This document shows, piece by piece, positions 1-7,836 of a stretch of 40,175 nucleotides of DNA; position 1 is the stretch's first letter; every line of letters begins with the position of its first letter. Position numbers and translations under genes: made by a program. The DNA comes from a virus. Location: positions 1 through 40,175 of IMG/VR virus record IMGVR_UViG_3300047553_000208. One strand, written 5' to 3'. The notes beneath the pieces are model-generated. The model made no database searches. It was not told where the DNA came from and worked only from the letters and a program-made list of their open reading frames with translations.

Positions 1-197
1 GACTTTCTATCCAGAGGTAGATAACAACGCATTGACTGCATACCTACTGAATCCTACAAAGGGTATGGACATTATTAAGAAGCAGGTTCGTCTTGCTGAG
101 ATTGGTGCTGCTGGTTTGGCTGCAGGATTTAAGTCCGCAGTATCTATGCCAGTTGCCGAGGAACTTCGTGGTGCTGTTGGAGAACAGGACTACCAGA
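1..197. repeat. Left copy of terminal overlap
   Basis: Positions 1-197 align without gaps to 39979-40175. I count mismatches at 10, 31, 37, 38, 55-58, 70 and 71; positions 72-197 are identical. Both copies lie in the same reading frame of one virion gene. The simplest reading is that the contig is circular or permuted and closes here, with strain variation in the reads explaining the mismatches. A genuine terminal repeat is less likely because the copies are not identical. Confidence 0.9.
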
Positions 198-427
198 CAA
201 TCCAACAGTCCTTCGAGCAAGCCAAACTTCTATCAGACCAGCAAAGCCGATTGGCTCGTATCGAGGGTCAGACATACTCAGACCTTGAGGCAATCAGAGG
301 TGTCGTTGGTCGAGATGTAGAGAACCAACTTGCTTCTCAGAAGCGTGCAGAGCGTGAAGTTATTACACGCTTTGGTGGTCGCTCTGGCGTAACAAGTACC
401 TCACTTCGCTCTAGCGAACTCATATAA
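2..427 (+). CDS. Internal virion protein, C-terminal part (continues from 38996)
   Basis: This is the 3' part of a gene cut by the window edge. The frame is open from position 2 to the TAA at 425-427 and matches the frame of the gene that leaves the right end. Joined at the overlap, the full protein would be about 469 residues. The part here is mostly helical, with many Gln, Glu and Ala residues and an Arg/Ser-rich end. It lies just before scaffold and major capsid genes and after the portal and large internal virion protein genes, so a virion or DNA-ejection role is likely. I recognise no named family. A TTG at 32 is an internal leucine codon, not a start. Confidence 0.8.
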   Translation, partial: TFYPEVDNNALTAYLLNPTKGMDIIKKQVRLAEIGAAGLAAGFKSAVSMPVAEELRGAVGEQDYQTIQQSFEQAKLLSDQQSRLARIEGQTYSDLEAIRGVVGRDVENQLASQKRAEREVITRFGGRSGVTSTSLRSSELI

Positions 428-548
428 AAGAATCCCCACCCTGACCGACCAGCCCAGGGGGGCGTATAAGACTGGGAGTAATAGCCAATGTGGTTTCCCC
501 GAACTGCATTGTGGATTGCGAATACAACTAACAAAGGGAGATAGGTAG

Positions 549-1001
549 ATGGCTACCAACTATGAATACGATGACGAAGATGATGACACCACTCAAGATA
601 GTGGTATCACCCAACTCCGCAAAGTAAACCGTGCGCTGGAAAAGCGTGCAAAGGAACTAGAACAGGAGTTGTTAGGTCTTAAGTCACAGACCCGTCAGCG
701 TACTGTCAAGGATGTGCTACAAGCAAAGGGCTTAAATCCAAAGATTGCAGCGTTCGTACCAGCAGACATTGATACTTCTGAGGAAGCAATCAATAACTGG
801 ATTAACGAATATGGCGATGTATTTGGCGCAGTAGCCCAGGCTGAAACTCAGCCAACACAACAGTCTCAAGATGTGACTGCTCAAGCAAGAATTAACAACA
901 TGGTTGCAACTGGTCAGGCTCCAAGCCTAGACGGTGATTCTATGTCGAGAGTTCTGCAGGCAAAGTCACGCGATGAACTAGATGCACTCCTTGGTTTGTA
1001 A
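549..1001 (+). CDS. Capsid scaffolding protein
   Basis: This 150-residue protein lies directly upstream of the major capsid gene, the usual place for a scaffold. It has a very acidic start (DDEDDD near residues 8-13), a predicted coiled coil at about residues 20-50 with heptad Leu/Ala spacing, a Gln/Thr-rich linker and a short helical C-terminus, as in scaffolds of tailed phages. It should guide procapsid assembly and then leave the shell. The start follows a purine-rich GGGAGATAGG. No protease domain is fused to it. The assignment rests on position and composition. Confidence 0.75.
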   Translation: MATNYEYDDEDDDTTQDSGITQLRKVNRALEKRAKELEQELLGLKSQTRQRTVKDVLQAKGLNPKIAAFVPADIDTSEEAINNWINEYGDVFGAVAQAETQPTQQSQDVTAQARINNMVATGQAPSLDGDSMSRVLQAKSRDELDALLGL

Positions 1002-1042
1002 TTAACCCAACCAACTAACCAATCACCAGGAGGTGAACCCAC

Positions 1043-2215
1043 ATGGCATATACAGATACCTCGTCTATGGCTGGTCTTGTAAAGACAGCCTATGACCGTT
1101 ATGTAGAATTTGCCCTCCGCGATACGCCGATGATTCGTGCAGTAGCGGACAAGCGCCCAGTTCAGCAGGCGATGCCAGGTTCAAGCGTTGTATTTTCACT
1201 TTACAATGACTTGGCTGCAGCAACTGCTGCTCTCTCAGAAACAACCGATGTAGATGCAGTAGCACTACCAGATGTTTCTACAGTATCAGTAACTCTCAAC
1301 GAACAGGGTAACGCAGCACTTGCAACCCGTAAGTTAGAGTTGCTTTCACTCTCAGATGTTGACCCAGCAATCGCTGACATCATCGCTTACAACATGGCAG
1401 ACTCACTTGACGACATTGCACAGCAAGCGCTCGTCAACGGTGTCAATGTTATTTACTCAGGCACAGCAACATCAACAGCGACAGTTACAGCAGGTATGAC
1501 AATCACATCTGCTAACCTTCGCAAGGCAGTTGCTAAGTTGCGCACCAATAAGGCTGTTCCTCGTTCAGGAAGCCTATACTGGACAGGTATCCACCCAGAA
1601 GTTTCACACGACCTTCGTGCTGAAACAGGTAACATCGGATGGCGCGACACCCACCAGCACACAGATGCATCACTTGGCAACCTCTTCGCAGGTTCTATCG
1701 GTACATACGAAGGCGCTTTCTTCATTGAAAACCCACGCATGTACTCATCTAAGTCAGGTGCAGACCAGACAGCACTCGCTACAACAGCAGTAACTGTTGC
1801 TGGTACATCAGCAGGCTTCACCTTCGGTGTCGCTTCAACATCAGTCATCGCATCTCGTGCAGAGGTCGGCGACAAGATTGCAGGAACAGGCATCGCTTCT
1901 GGTGCAAAGATTTCTGCTATCGCAACATCAGGTTCAACAACAACAATTACTGTTGACACAGCGAACACCGCTGCAGTCACAGTATCAACTGTTGTAACTG
2001 TTACACCTGTAACACGCGTATTCGACACAATCCTTGCTGGAAAGCAAGCATTGGCTGAGGCTGTTGCACAAGAGCCATCAGTTGTTATCGGACCAATCAC
2101 CGATAAGTTGATGCGTTTCCGCCCAATCGGATGGTACGGAGTAATCGGATGGTCACGCTACCGCGAGGCTGCTCTATACCGCATCGAATCAGGTTCATCA
2201 ATCGCTGCTCTCTAA
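1043..2215 (+). CDS. Major capsid protein, N4-gp56-like, with inserted beta domain
   Basis: The 390-residue product has the layout of the N4-gp56-like branch of HK97-fold capsid proteins. It has an N-terminal helical stretch (YDRYVEFALRDTPMIR), a long spine helix around residues 110-135, and a C-terminal block ending GWYGVIGWSRYREAALYRI. Residues about 235-330 are a Thr/Ser/Val/Ala-rich beta stretch that interrupts the expected fold and looks like an inserted surface domain. A strong AGGAGG lies before the ATG. It follows scaffold and is followed by a stable hairpin, in keeping with high expression. It forms the icosahedral shell. Confidence 0.88.
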   Translation: MAYTDTSSMAGLVKTAYDRYVEFALRDTPMIRAVADKRPVQQAMPGSSVVFSLYNDLAAATAALSETTDVDAVALPDVSTVSVTLNEQGNAALATRKLELLSLSDVDPAIADIIAYNMADSLDDIAQQALVNGVNVIYSGTATSTATVTAGMTITSANLRKAVAKLRTNKAVPRSGSLYWTGIHPEVSHDLRAETGNIGWRDTHQHTDASLGNLFAGSIGTYEGAFFIENPRMYSSKSGADQTALATTAVTVAGTSAGFTFGVASTSVIASRAEVGDKIAGTGIASGAKISAIATSGSTTTITVDTANTAAVTVSTVVTVTPVTRVFDTILAGKQALAEAVAQEPSVVIGPITDKLMRFRPIGWYGVIGWSRYREAALYRIESGSSIAAL

Positions 2216-2230
2216 GCAGTAGTTGTCGGG

Positions 2231-2252
2231 GGATGGGGCGAAAGCCCCATCC
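2231..2252 (+). promoter_or_regulatory. Intercistronic hairpin with GAAA loop after capsid gene
   Basis: GGATGGGGC and GCCCCATCC form a perfect 9-bp stem closed by a GAAA tetraloop, extendable with G-T pairs. It begins 15 bases after the capsid stop codon. There is no T-run, so it is more likely an mRNA 3'-end stabiliser or processing site that sets capsid mRNA level than a terminator. Confidence 0.7.
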
Positions 2253-2273
2253 TCTGCAACAGAACAGGACAAT

Positions 2274-2534
2274 ATGACTCAGTATATCTTTACTACACCC
2301 ACCGTCACGGAAACCCCAATGGGTGATGGTCCATTGTTCTCACGCTACAATATCAACAAGGGAGTTTCTGTCTTAAGAATTAACGGCATCTATTCCTCAT
2401 ACCGTTACCCTGCACAGACAGATATTGCTACCGCTACTGAGTTCTACCTTGGCGGTACTAAGACTGTAATCACACAAGAAACAGCAGATGCCCTAACAGC
2501 ACAGGGCTATGGGGAGTACATCACACCAGCATGA
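2274..2534 (+). CDS. Small virion-module protein, unknown function
   Basis: This is an 86-residue protein starting at the ATG after AGGAC (MTQYIFTTPTVTETPMGDGP). A longer reading from upstream would run through the capsid hairpin and is unlikely. It is mostly beta-strand in character, with no Cys, no membrane segment and an aromatic-rich middle (YSSYRYPAQTD). Its stop overlaps the next gene by four bases (ATGA), which suggests translational coupling. Position between capsid and adaptor genes suggests a head decoration or completion role, but I recognise no family. Confidence 0.65.
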   Translation: MTQYIFTTPTVTETPMGDGPLFSRYNINKGVSVLRINGIYSSYRYPAQTDIATATEFYLGGTKTVITQETADALTAQGYGEYITPA

Positions 2535-2782
2535 GTTTACATCAAAAGCAAACACATCCAGAGTATGTAGAAGGATGCTTCGGGTGTAAAATATCTACAC
2601 TTGAACTTGGCGTAGGCGATGCCAACTCTAAGGTAAGCATGTCCACTTCAAAGTGGGATGCAGAACTTAAGGCATATAAAGATGCCCGCGCTCAAGGAAT
2701 CCAGCCCGCTGGAACTAGCATGAAGCAAATCCAAAAGGCAGTTGAAATATCAAATAAGACAGGCAAGGCATACGGCGCATAA
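2531..2782 (+). CDS. Small protein with HPEYVEGCFGCK motif
   Basis: This 83-residue protein overlaps its upstream neighbour by ATGA. The N-terminus has a compact His/Cys motif (HPEYVEGCFGCK, about residues 8-19) that could hold a metal ion. The rest is Lys/Ala/Ser-rich. I associate this motif with small proteins in head modules of actinobacterial phages, without a known role. The coupled start and location argue that it is made with the capsid proteins. Confidence 0.65.
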   Translation: MSLHQKQTHPEYVEGCFGCKISTLELGVGDANSKVSMSTSKWDAELKAYKDARAQGIQPAGTSMKQIQKAVEISNKTGKAYGA

Positions 2783-2791
2783 GGGGTAAAG

Positions 2792-3355
2792 ATGACAGCC
2801 ATTGTAGGTATCCAGTTAAAGGACAGCGCAGTAATTGCAGCGGATGCCCTGATTACCTATAACGGCAGGAAGTATGAATCAGCCAGCATGGTCAAGATAT
2901 TTGAAAAGGCTGGTTATACCTTTGGCTTTGCAGGAGATTCACAGGCTGCAGATATTGCAGCATACCTTTGGACTCCACCACGAATTGCCTACACTAAGGA
3001 CCCAGTAACCTTCTTAGTAGGAACAGTACTGCCATCGTTGCGTAAAGCAATGACAGAGCATGGATATGTAATAGATGCTGCCGACAAGGAATCAGGGTGG
3101 GATGCCCTATTCATTATCAACGGCAGGTTGTTTGAGGTTGACCATTACTTCTCTTGGTCCCAAGATGACAAAGGTTACTACGGAGTAGGAGCAGGTGGGG
3201 CTACAGCACTTGGTGCAGTAGTTGCCCTAGAGCCTACCGATGAAGAAACTGCCAAGGCTGCAGCAATCAAAGCCATACAGATTTCCGCTGACTACAACGA
3301 TTCAGTTGGCGGAGCAATACAGGTCATAACACAAAGGAGCAGAAATGTGCATTAA
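2792..3355 (+). CDS. HslV/proteasome beta-like Ntn-hydrolase
   Basis: The 187-residue product begins Met-Thr-Ala-Ile-Val-Gly. Once Met is removed, Thr1 would be the nucleophile of a proteasome-type N-terminal-nucleophile hydrolase. Asp falls at position 17, as in HslV and proteasome beta subunits, and Lys at 34 sits where the catalytic Lys33 is expected, with one inserted residue. FGFAGDSQAADIA resembles the GFAGGTADA region of HslV, and GVGAGGATALGA resembles GSGGPYA. It lies in the head module directly after the capsid genes, where many phages place a maturation protease; no other prohead protease is visible. Substrate and partner ATPase are unknown. Start follows GGGGTAAAG. Confidence 0.8.
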   Translation: MTAIVGIQLKDSAVIAADALITYNGRKYESASMVKIFEKAGYTFGFAGDSQAADIAAYLWTPPRIAYTKDPVTFLVGTVLPSLRKAMTEHGYVIDAADKESGWDALFIINGRLFEVDHYFSWSQDDKGYYGVGAGGATALGAVVALEPTDEETAKAAAIKAIQISADYNDSVGGAIQVITQRSRNVH

Positions 3356-3518
3356 GTGCGGATGCTACGGAACAGTAAGTCCATACGGTGTAGGCGGTAG
3401 AAAAGTTAATTCTGCTCCACCTGCAGCAAATGTAGCGCAATACAACAAGCCTATCCAGCGCATTGGCGAAGTGCCAACAGGCAAGCGCCTTGAGATGGAA
3501 GATGATTACGAGGACTAA
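3345..3518 (+). CDS. Small Cys-rich protein (CxxCxC)
   Basis: A 57-residue protein starts at ATG 3345 inside the end of the peptidase gene (11-base overlap), preceded by AAAGGAGC. It begins MCIKCGCYG, a tight CxxCxC cluster, and ends with an acidic tail (EMEDDYED). The middle is Pro/Ala/Asn-rich and probably disordered. The Cys cluster may bind a metal. I do not recognise a family. Confidence 0.6.
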   Translation: MCIKCGCYGTVSPYGVGGRKVNSAPPAANVAQYNKPIQRIGEVPTGKRLEMEDDYED

Positions 3519-3521
3519 GCC

Positions 3522-3680
3522 ATGAAGAAAAAAGCAGCAATGAAGAAAGTCGCTAAGGTCATGGGCGAATACAAGCGTGGAACCCTTAAGTCAGGCAAGG
3601 GTGGACCTGCTGTTAAGTCTAAGAAGCAGGCAGTTGCTATCGCAATGAGCGAAGCAAAGATGGCAAAGAAGAAGAAGTAA
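3522..3680 (+). CDS. Small basic protein, DUF6496-like
   Basis: This 52-residue, strongly basic protein has the pattern KVMGEYKRGTLKSG followed by KSKKQAVAIAMSEA, which I recognise as the short DUF6496-type motif found in phages and bacteria. Function is unknown; the charge suggests nucleic-acid or virion contact. The stop overlaps the next start by one base (TAATG), so it is probably translated in sequence with its neighbours. Confidence 0.65.
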   Translation: MKKKAAMKKVAKVMGEYKRGTLKSGKGGPAVKSKKQAVAIAMSEAKMAKKKK

Positions 3681-3946
3681 TGCCAGCCAAGAAAGACCCA
3701 CGGCTAGCCCGTGCAGGAGTGTCAGGCTTTAACAAGCCTAAGCGCACACCAAGCCACCCAACCAAGTCTCATGTGGTGGTTGCCAAGTCAGGCTCAGAAG
3801 TAAAGACAATCCGTTTTGGTCAGCAGGGTGTCACAGGAGACAGACAATCTACTGCCCGTCAGAAATCATTTAAAGCCCGTCACGCCAAGAACATTGCCAA
3901 AGGCAAGATGTCTGCAGCGTACTGGGCGGACAAGGTGAAGTGGTGA
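3680..3946 (+). CDS. Small basic phage protein (KPKRTPSHPTKSHVVVA type)
   Basis: This 88-residue basic protein contains KPKRTPSHPTKSHVVVA, then FGQQGVTG, then KSFKARHAKNIAKGKMSAAYWAD. The same block order recurs in small proteins of many aquatic phages, but I know no function. It is one of several very short Lys-rich proteins coded in a row between the capsid and adaptor genes, with one-base or four-base overlaps on both sides. Confidence 0.7.
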   Translation: MPAKKDPRLARAGVSGFNKPKRTPSHPTKSHVVVAKSGSEVKTIRFGQQGVTGDRQSTARQKSFKARHAKNIAKGKMSAAYWADKVKW

Positions 3947-4101
3947 AGAAGAAAGCATTTTGGGACACAAAGAATCCTAATAAAAAGTCAACGCCTTTAA
4001 CACCAGCACAGAAAGCCAAGGCTAAGGCTATGGCTAAGAAGGCTGGGCGACCATATCCAAACCTTGTAGATAACGCAGCAGCGAAGCGAAAGGCTAAGTA
4101 A
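3943..4101 (+). CDS. Small basic protein with GRPYPNLVDN motif
   Basis: The 52-residue protein starts at GTG 3943, overlapping the previous stop (GTGA), and its own stop overlaps the next ATG. It has a Lys-rich start, a helix of repeated Lys/Ala (LTPAQKAKAKAMAKKAG) and GRPYPNLVDN, a motif I associate with short phage and bacterial proteins of unknown role. Tight overlaps on both sides support it as a real gene despite its size. Confidence 0.65.
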   Translation: MKKKAFWDTKNPNKKSTPLTPAQKAKAKAMAKKAGRPYPNLVDNAAAKRKAK

Positions 4102-4376
4102 TGGCAACAGGAGTAGCAGGAAGTTCACTAGCAGACGAACTCAATCGTTTAGCAAATGGTGGTACCTATCCAGTAATGACAGCATACGAATCTGAACAAG
4201 GTGCTGCCAATGCATGGGCTGGTACCAATGGCTTGGGTCTTATTGCTGCCCTCAATTACAAGGCTAGTTCATCTCGTCAGCCTAATAACTACAAAGACTT
4301 AAACGCTATCTGCAATGAACTTGCTAGCACTAGCGGACTATCGGCAGTAGTTGCCCTAAGGAGCATTAACCTATGA
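4101..4376 (+). CDS. Small structural-module protein, unknown function
   Basis: The 91-residue protein is neutral, rich in Ala, Asn and Leu, with a likely helical middle (NAWAGTNGLGLIAALN) and no membrane segment. It begins at TAATG and ends at ATGA with the adaptor gene, so it belongs to the same translational chain. Its place just before the adaptor suggests a neck or head-completion part, but I see no diagnostic motif. Confidence 0.65.
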   Translation: MATGVAGSSLADELNRLANGGTYPVMTAYESEQGAANAWAGTNGLGLIAALNYKASSSRQPNNYKDLNAICNELASTSGLSAVVALRSINL

Positions 4377-5266
4377 GTACCTATGCACAGTTAATTGAAC
4401 GCGTGGAATCTGTACTCCATGGTTACACAGACAATGTTGAGCCAACCTCTTGGCTAACCACCTCTGCTACTTCTACTACAACCACACTCAATGTGGCAGA
4501 TGCAAGTGGCATGGGTCGTGGCTTTGTCCAGATTGATGATGAGATTGTCTTTGTTAACACAACAGACAATGTGGCTAACACACTTAGCCTTGCTCCTTGG
4601 GGGCGTGGTCAGCGCGGTACTACTGCAGCAGCCCACTCATCCAATGCCAAGGTTACAGCCAGCCCAATCTTTCCACGAGCAGAAATCAAGAAGGCTATTA
4701 ACAACACCATTGATGCTATGTACCCAATGATATTTGCTATTGGCTCAACAGACTTTGACTTCATCGCTGCTCGTACCACATACAGTTTGCCAGCAGACTT
4801 TCAGGCAGCGCTCGGAGTAACCTACTCAACAGTAGGTCCATCACGCGAGTGGTTCCCAGTCCGTGGCTACACCCTTGACCACTCTGCAGATAGCGATGCC
4901 TTTACAAGTACAAAGAGCATCAGCATCTATGCAGGTATTACTCCAGGGCAGACAGTCCATGTGACATACAAGAAGCGCCCTACCTTGCTTACAGATGAAA
5001 ACTCTGACTACGCAACAGTTACAGGCTTACCTTCATACTCAGAAGATGTCGTCATCTATGGCGCAGCCTTCCGTATGGTTTCGTTCCTAGACCCATCACG
5101 CCTTGGTCCACAGTCTGCAGCAGCAGATGTGCTTGACGGTGTAACACCAGTAGGTTCAGGACAGAACGCTTCCCGATTCCTATACAACATCTACCAACAG
5201 CGTTTAAATGAAGTAGCGGATAACCAACGCCGTCAACATCCACTTCGTTCCCACTACCAGAGATAG
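4373..5266 (+). CDS. Head-tail adaptor-like protein
   Basis: This is a 297-residue protein. The start (YAQLIERVESVLHGY) and the helical middle after PRAEIKKAINNTIDAMYPM resemble the helix bundle of podovirus adaptor or tubular A-type proteins, which bind below the portal ring. Residues about 40-95 are an inserted beta-rich Thr/Ser stretch containing the RGQRGTTAAAHS turn seen in virion beta domains, and the C-terminal half is beta-rich. It sits between the head module and the tail fibres, where an adaptor is expected. The call is from layout and general resemblance. Confidence 0.55.
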   Translation: MSTYAQLIERVESVLHGYTDNVEPTSWLTTSATSTTTTLNVADASGMGRGFVQIDDEIVFVNTTDNVANTLSLAPWGRGQRGTTAAAHSSNAKVTASPIFPRAEIKKAINNTIDAMYPMIFAIGSTDFDFIAARTTYSLPADFQAALGVTYSTVGPSREWFPVRGYTLDHSADSDAFTSTKSISIYAGITPGQTVHVTYKKRPTLLTDENSDYATVTGLPSYSEDVVIYGAAFRMVSFLDPSRLGPQSAAADVLDGVTPVGSGQNASRFLYNIYQQRLNEVADNQRRQHPLRSHYQR

Positions 5267-5275
5267 GCAGCATAA

Positions 5276-7144
5276 ATGGCAGCAGGCGACCCAGGCTCAC
5301 CAGCGCGGTATTACTCCTCTACAGCAGTAGAAACCGCGCTCGGCTCATCCATCCCAGCACAATCACAGGGACAATCAAACACCTCGTTTATCGTTGGTTC
5401 AATATCTGGTTTCCCAACATCTTACCCATACACACTTCTTGTTGACCCTGATACATCTAAGGAAGAAGTTGTCACCGTTACCGCAGGTAGTGGAACAACC
5501 CTTACTGTAACCCGTGGCTCTGACAATACACAGGCTGTAGCCCACTCTGCAGGTGCTGTCGTAAGACATGGTGTTTCTGGTCGTGACTTCCGTGAATCAG
5601 AAAACCACATCGCAGCCCGTGGCTATGACATTGATGAAACAATTTTGATTGCTGCCAATCAGACACATGTTCACGGTATTGCTACTGGCGATGGTGTGAT
5701 TGTTGGTACATCAAAGGCTCAGACCCTTACCAATAAGACTTACTCTGCAGGTACCTTTACAGGTTCTTTCACAGCATCTAGCGCAACTTTTGTTAGCCCT
5801 ACCATTTCAGGTAGCCCAGTTATTACTGGCTTGTCTAGCGCAGGCATGGTTGACTCATCTGCAACTCCAAAGAACTATGTAGATTCAATCCTTGGCTCAG
5901 CAACCGCTGCAGCAACTAGCGCAGCATCGGCTGCCGTAAGTGCTACATCTGCAGCAACAAGTGCTACAAGTGCAGCCAACTCTGCCACCGCTGCAGCCAA
6001 TAGCGCTACAGCATCTGCAACATCAGCAAGTGCTGCAGCAACATCTGCTACTTCTGCTTCTGCTAGTGCTACCGCTGCTGCTACTAGCGCCACATCCGCT
6101 GCAGCCAGCGCTACCGCTGCTGCTACTTCTGCTACAAGTGCTGCAGCAAGTGCAAGCGCTGCTGCTGCCTCTGTAGCCACAATCGCTTCTTATGCTACGG
6201 CTGCTGCTAACTCAGCATCTGCTGCAGCCACAAGCGCCACAAGCGCTGCTGCATCAGCAAGTGCTGCTGCTACCTCGGCTGCATCGGCTGCTGCCTCTAC
6301 AACGGCTGCTGCAGCCTCCGCTGCTGCTGCTGCGACATCAGAGGCTAATGCTGCTGCCTCAGCGAGCGCTGCTTCAACTAGCGCTACCAGCGCAGCAACA
6401 AGCGCATCGGCTGCTGCAACATCAGCAACTAGCGCAGCATCCTCAGCCAGCGCTGCAGCCACATCTGCTAGCGCTGCAGCCACTAGCGCGACTAGCGCAG
6501 CATCAAGTGCTACCTCTGCATCAAGTGCTGCTACTCAGGCAGAGGCTGCTTGGGATTCATTTGATGACCGCTACCTTGGCGCTAAGACAACACCGCCTAC
6601 AGTAGATAACGATGGCAACCCACTTATCGTAGGTGCGCTCTACTGGAACTCTAACAACTCTGAAATGTATGTATGGGATGGCTCCGCTTGGGATGCAATC
6701 ACTACAAATGTTTCGATGACCCGCTGGATTAAGACGGCTGCAGGTGGCGAGACTAGCCTCAGCGGTAACGATGATTACGGCGTATCTCTGCAGTACACAG
6801 TTGGATGGGAGCAGTTATACCTTAACGGTGTCATGCTCGTGCCAGGTGTGGACTACACAGAGGCATCAAGCAGCAGCATTACTGGTCTATCGCCAGCGCT
6901 GGTTGCCAACGACATTGTAGAAATTCTTATCTTCACTCCGTTCAGCGTAGTCAACGCTTTGGTGTCCTCAATCTTTGAGGCTAAGGGTGACTTAATTGTT
7001 GCCAGCGCCAATGACATAGCAGGGCGTTTACCTGTCGGCACTAACGGATATGTTCTTACTGCCGACTCAACCCAAAGCCTCGGTGTCAAGTGGTCAGCCA
7101 CAGCCGAGGCTGGATTCAATCCACTTCTCTTGATGGGAGCATAA
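5276..7144 (+). CDS. Tail fibre protein with long Ala/Ser/Thr shaft
   Basis: The 622-residue protein has an N-terminal virion-attachment-like part (residues 1-200, repeating the RGSDNTQAVAHSAG turn of the adaptor gene). A low-complexity shaft of about 215 residues follows, made almost only of Ala, Ser and Thr (near 5900-6540). Then comes the junction SFDDRYLGAKTTPPTVDNDG, common behind such shafts in aquatic phage fibres, and a beta-rich C-terminus. The shaft is probably a trimeric coiled fibre. The DNA of the shaft is repetitive, mostly variants of GCTGCAGC and ACATCTGC, so length change by slippage is likely. It probably carries the host-contact proteins coded downstream. Confidence 0.82.
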   Translation: MAAGDPGSPARYYSSTAVETALGSSIPAQSQGQSNTSFIVGSISGFPTSYPYTLLVDPDTSKEEVVTVTAGSGTTLTVTRGSDNTQAVAHSAGAVVRHGVSGRDFRESENHIAARGYDIDETILIAANQTHVHGIATGDGVIVGTSKAQTLTNKTYSAGTFTGSFTASSATFVSPTISGSPVITGLSSAGMVDSSATPKNYVDSILGSATAAATSAASAAVSATSAATSATSAANSATAAANSATASATSASAAATSATSASASATAAATSATSAAASATAAATSATSAAASASAAAASVATIASYATAAANSASAAATSATSAAASASAAATSAASAAASTTAAAASAAAAATSEANAAASASAASTSATSAATSASAAATSATSAASSASAAATSASAAATSATSAASSATSASSAATQAEAAWDSFDDRYLGAKTTPPTVDNDGNPLIVGALYWNSNNSEMYVWDGSAWDAITTNVSMTRWIKTAAGGETSLSGNDDYGVSLQYTVGWEQLYLNGVMLVPGVDYTEASSSSITGLSPALVANDIVEILIFTPFSVVNALVSSIFEAKGDLIVASANDIAGRLPVGTNGYVLTADSTQSLGVKWSATAEAGFNPLLLMGA

Positions 7145-7470
7145 TGTCAAAGGCAAGAACAAACGCAGACAACGCATCTGCAGATATTCAAGGAGTTACC
7201 GCTGGTACTGGTCTATCAGGTGGCGGAACAAGTGGCACAGTTACTGTGTCTTTAGACACAACTTCTAGTTATGTGGTACCATCACAAACTGGACAAAACG
7301 GCAAGTACCTCACAACCAATGGCACAACATCGTCATGGGGTGTGGTGGATGCACTACCTTCGCAAACTGGCAACACAGGTAAATACCTGACCACAAACGG
7401 AACCTCTGCTTCGTGGGCAGCAATCACAACGGACCCAACCCCTACCGCCCTACTTTTCGGCGGGATGTAA
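7144..7470 (+). CDS. Small tail-fibre-associated protein
   Basis: The 108-residue protein starts at the ATG overlapping the fibre stop (TAATG). It contains GVTAGTGLSGGGTSGTVTVS and two copies of a short repeat, PSQTGQNGKYLTTNGT and PSQTGNTGKYLTTNGT (about 25 residues apart), typical of fibre tips. It ends TALLFGGM, similar to the NPLLLMGA end of the previous protein. It may be a separated fibre tip. Confidence 0.7.
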   Translation: MSKARTNADNASADIQGVTAGTGLSGGGTSGTVTVSLDTTSSYVVPSQTGQNGKYLTTNGTTSSWGVVDALPSQTGNTGKYLTTNGTSASWAAITTDPTPTALLFGGM

Positions 7471-7482
7471 TAAGGAGAAACA

Positions 7483-7812
7483 ATGGCAACAACTTACAAG
7501 GTATTGGCTCAGGTTAACCCTTCTGCCACTACAGCGACAACAGCATACACAGTACCATCAGCAACAGAGACAGTAGTTTCAACCATTACCGTGGCTAACC
7601 TATCAGCCTCTGCCGTGTCATACCGCATTGCGGTACGCCCAGATGGAGCAACGCTAGCAAACCAGCATTACATTGCATACGATGTAGCACTTGCTGCTAA
7701 CGATACAACTGCTCTTACCCTTGGCTTAACACTCAATGCAGCAGATGTAATCACAGTATATGCATCATCTGCAAACCTTGCTTTCAATGTTTATGGTTCA
7801 GAAATCGCTTAA
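7483..7812 (+). CDS. Small beta-sandwich virion protein
   Basis: The 109-residue protein is Ala/Thr/Val-rich with regular beta-strand spacing (TVVSTITVANLSASAVSYRIAVRP), similar in pattern to small structural proteins of marine and freshwater phages. It lacks Cys and membrane segments. A clear TAAGGAG precedes the ATG. It lies among fibre genes and is likely part of the fibre or baseplate hub. Confidence 0.65.
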   Translation: MATTYKVLAQVNPSATTATTAYTVPSATETVVSTITVANLSASAVSYRIAVRPDGATLANQHYIAYDVALAANDTTALTLGLTLNAADVITVYASSANLAFNVYGSEIA

Positions 7813-7836
7813 TTAACCTAACGGAGTTTAAACACT

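Noticed and set aside
1453-2100. 215-residue leftward frame inside the capsid gene
   Set aside because: Shadow of the Thr/Ala-rich capsid insert; no ribosome site and antisense to a strongly expressed gene.
5875-6483. Two long leftward frames of Ala/Val/Leu
   Set aside because: Mirror images of the Ala/Ser/Thr shaft; composition alone keeps the antisense frame open.
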